Shown piece after piece: positions 62,461-64,000 of a DNA stretch of 64,000 nucleotides (positions within the stretch are counted from its first letter, which is position 1; every line of letters starts with the position of its first letter). Source of the stretch: Anolis sagrei (lineage: Eukaryota > Chordata > Lepidosauria > Squamata > Anolidae); assembly GCF_037176765.1 (NCBI RefSeq), contig NC_090034.1, positions 25,303,375-25,367,374 of the forward strand, given 5' to 3'. Below the pieces are notes generated by a model. That model was not told where the DNA came from, did not search any database, and saw only the letters and a program-made list of their open reading frames with translations. The position numbers and the translations under genes were made by a program.

Positions 62461-64000
62461 CATAGTGTAAGTCGCAACATGCATTTTTTCAACCATACGT
62501 GATCACGTGATTGCTTCTATCATAAAAACTAGAGCCAATATACATTTTTAAATGTCATTTTCGTTTTCAGCACCCCAAAATCATAAAAGAACAACTATTT
62601 TCAGGCCCGCAACTTTTTCTCCGTTGAACAGTGTTATCTGTTGCACTGCCTCCAAGAGTGGTGCTGGGGTCGCAGCCTCCAAGCTGTGAGTTGCAGGGAG
62701 GCTAGATCTGGGTGGTGGACGCGACCCTCCTGGATGGACGGTAGATCCGGTCTGGACCACAAACGGAGATACTCCCTGCGAGAGGCTCGGAGAAGGGCGA
62801 ACCAGTGCTGGCGAGGCCACCATGGGGTGACGAGCATCGGGTCCGCCTCGTCCGCGATCATCTTAGCCACCACCCTGGATATTAGAGGAACTGGAGGGAG
62901 TGCATATAGCGGGCCCCGAAACCATGTGTACATGAAAGCATCCCCGATGCATCCCGGTACTGTTCTGGAGGGAAGTCTGGCACAGAACGTGCTGCATTGT
63001 TTGTTCACTGGCGACAAGAACAGGTCAACATCTGGCTGGCCCCAGTGACGGGCTAGGAGATTGAATTCTGCTCAGTGGAGTTGCCACTCGTGGTTTGAGG
63101 TTGGTGTCTGGCTGAGGGCGTCGGCAAGGAGATTCTCCTCTCCCGGGAGGTGCACCGTAGTGAGATGGATCTTTCGTGGAATGCACCATTCCCATATTGC
63201 CACAGCTAGGTGGAGAAGGCTGGAGGAGCGTGTTCCGCCCTGTTTGTTGATATAAAATCCCACTGTCATATTGTCTGTTAGCAGTTGTACTGTATGTCCG
63301 GTGATCTGGGGCTCGAACACATGCAGGGCTTTCTGTACTGCCAAGAGTTTGAGGTAATTGATGTGGTGGCTTGCCTCCTCTTAGTACCACTGCTCATGTA
63401 TTGTCAAGTCCTGGAGGTGCGCATCCTTGCATCGAGGCATCCGTTGAGAGCCAATGGGACAGACGAGGTTGTCTGAAGGGCATGCCTGAAAGGACGTGCT
63501 TTCTTGGCGTCCACCATCGAAGGGAGGATAGGATGCGTTGCAGTGGGTGAAGCCGTGTGTTTTGGCTGTCGGTTTGAGGTCTGAATACACACAGAAACCA
63601 GTGTTGCAGCGGGCGCATCCTGAGCCTTGCGAACTTGGTGACAGATGTCGTTGAGGCCATGTGCCCCAGCAGAGATTGGATGGCCCATGCAGAAGCATAT
63701 CACCAAGCGCAAATGTTGTCCACAGCAGATCTGATGGTGTGAAAACAGTCTTCTGGAAGCTAGGCCTTTTCTTTGATGGAATCTATTGTCGCACTGATGA
63801 ACTGGACATGACAAGAAGGGCTCAAATTGGATTTTTCGAAGCTGACCATGTGTCCTAGGCTCTGTAAGAGAGACAGCATGAAGGCAACATCAGAATGGAG
63901 GCGTGACTGACTACGCTGTGAGTAGCCAGTCATCTAAATATGGAAACATTACGACTCCTCTCTGGCTCAGGTAAGCAGCTACGACTGCAATGCATTTTGT

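Larger units (their letters stand above)
61768..62628 (-). mobile_element. DNA element with CACTGTTC inverted ends inside the DIRS fossil
   Basis: Left end CACTGTTCTAC and right end GTTGAACAGTG are inverted, and TTA stands directly outside both. A second inverted match lies further in (TTGGCTCTGGTTTTTATG at about 61869-61886 against CATAAAAACTAGAGCCAATA at 62521-62540). The segment is AT-rich, unlike the surrounding GC-rich DIRS sequence, and DIRS motifs resume on both sides. CACTG ends with a 3-bp duplication suggest CACTA/EnSpm-like, but TTA also fits Harbinger; class uncertain. Confidence 0.6.
60675..64000 (-). mobile_element. DIRS-type tyrosine-recombinase retroelement, fossil, runs off right edge
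   Basis: Parts on the minus strand, right to left: reverse transcriptase with the YLDDW catalytic motif (63926-63940), RNase H with LTDNMTVGFYINKQGG (about 63240-63290), the region after RNase H (62640-63050, PPVPLISRVVAKMI and VTPWWPRQHW), and tyrosine recombinase (about 61010-61760, PIDDICRATTWSTPSTFTTH). The left end has an inverted repeat pair. The order RT, RNase H, recombinase and the motifs fit DIRS elements, which are known in lizards. It is broken in several places and is interrupted by another element at 61768-62628. It lies in the sense direction within an SMG1 intron. Confidence 0.88.

Overview
The window looks like nuclear DNA from a squamate reptile, most likely an anole (Anolis or a close relative). 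The repeat content is the main clue: Sauria-type tRNA SINEs with a BovB-like tail, ACA-type SINEs, BovB (RTE), CR1, R4 and L2-like LINE ends, a SPIN-type hAT transposon, many small hAT and TcMar MITEs, and a DIRS-type retroelement. Species assignment is an inference; the repeats themselves are visible in the sequence.

Three host genes lie in a row, all on the minus strand, in the same order as on human 16p12.3 (from memory): RPS15A (about 515-10177), ARL6IP1 (about 13230-24395) and SMG1 (about 29640 to beyond the right edge). RPS15A and ARL6IP1 are complete, with all coding exons recovered and every splice phase consistent (130 and 203 aa). Each starts in a CpG-rich promoter, at about 9870-10290 and 24180-24540. 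SMG1 is represented by its last 31 exons, about 2,070 codons, running from the HEAT/FAT part through the PIKK catalytic domain and the long C-terminal insertion to the FATC tail. Its N-terminal part lies beyond position 64000. The three products act in different processes: a 40S ribosomal protein, an ER membrane-shaping protein, and the kinase that phosphorylates UPF1 in nonsense-mediated decay. Nothing in the sequence suggests co-regulation beyond shared orientation and conserved order.

Layout: 1-10.3 kb RPS15A with a 2.3-kb TcMar-like element in an intron; 10.3-13.2 kb repeat-rich spacer; 13.2-24.5 kb ARL6IP1 with a SPIN copy, a Tigger-like copy and a CR1-tail array in its introns; 24.5-29.6 kb spacer with BovB, a 140-bp periodic element and a 950-bp CR1 copy; 29.6-60.3 kb SMG1 exons; 60.7-64 kb an old DIRS-type element in an SMG1 intron, itself interrupted by a DNA element.

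The most unusual part is the right end. Inside the DIRS-type fossil sits an 860-bp segment with inverted ends starting CACTGTTC, flanked on both sides by TTA. It carries five perfect alternating heat-shock-factor half-sites next to a TATA box and a 38-codon ORF on the minus strand. A second, shorter heat-shock element lies in the terminal inverted repeat of the DIRS-type element. Other points of interest are several nested insertions with clear 8-bp target duplications, and tandem arrays grown from LINE ends.
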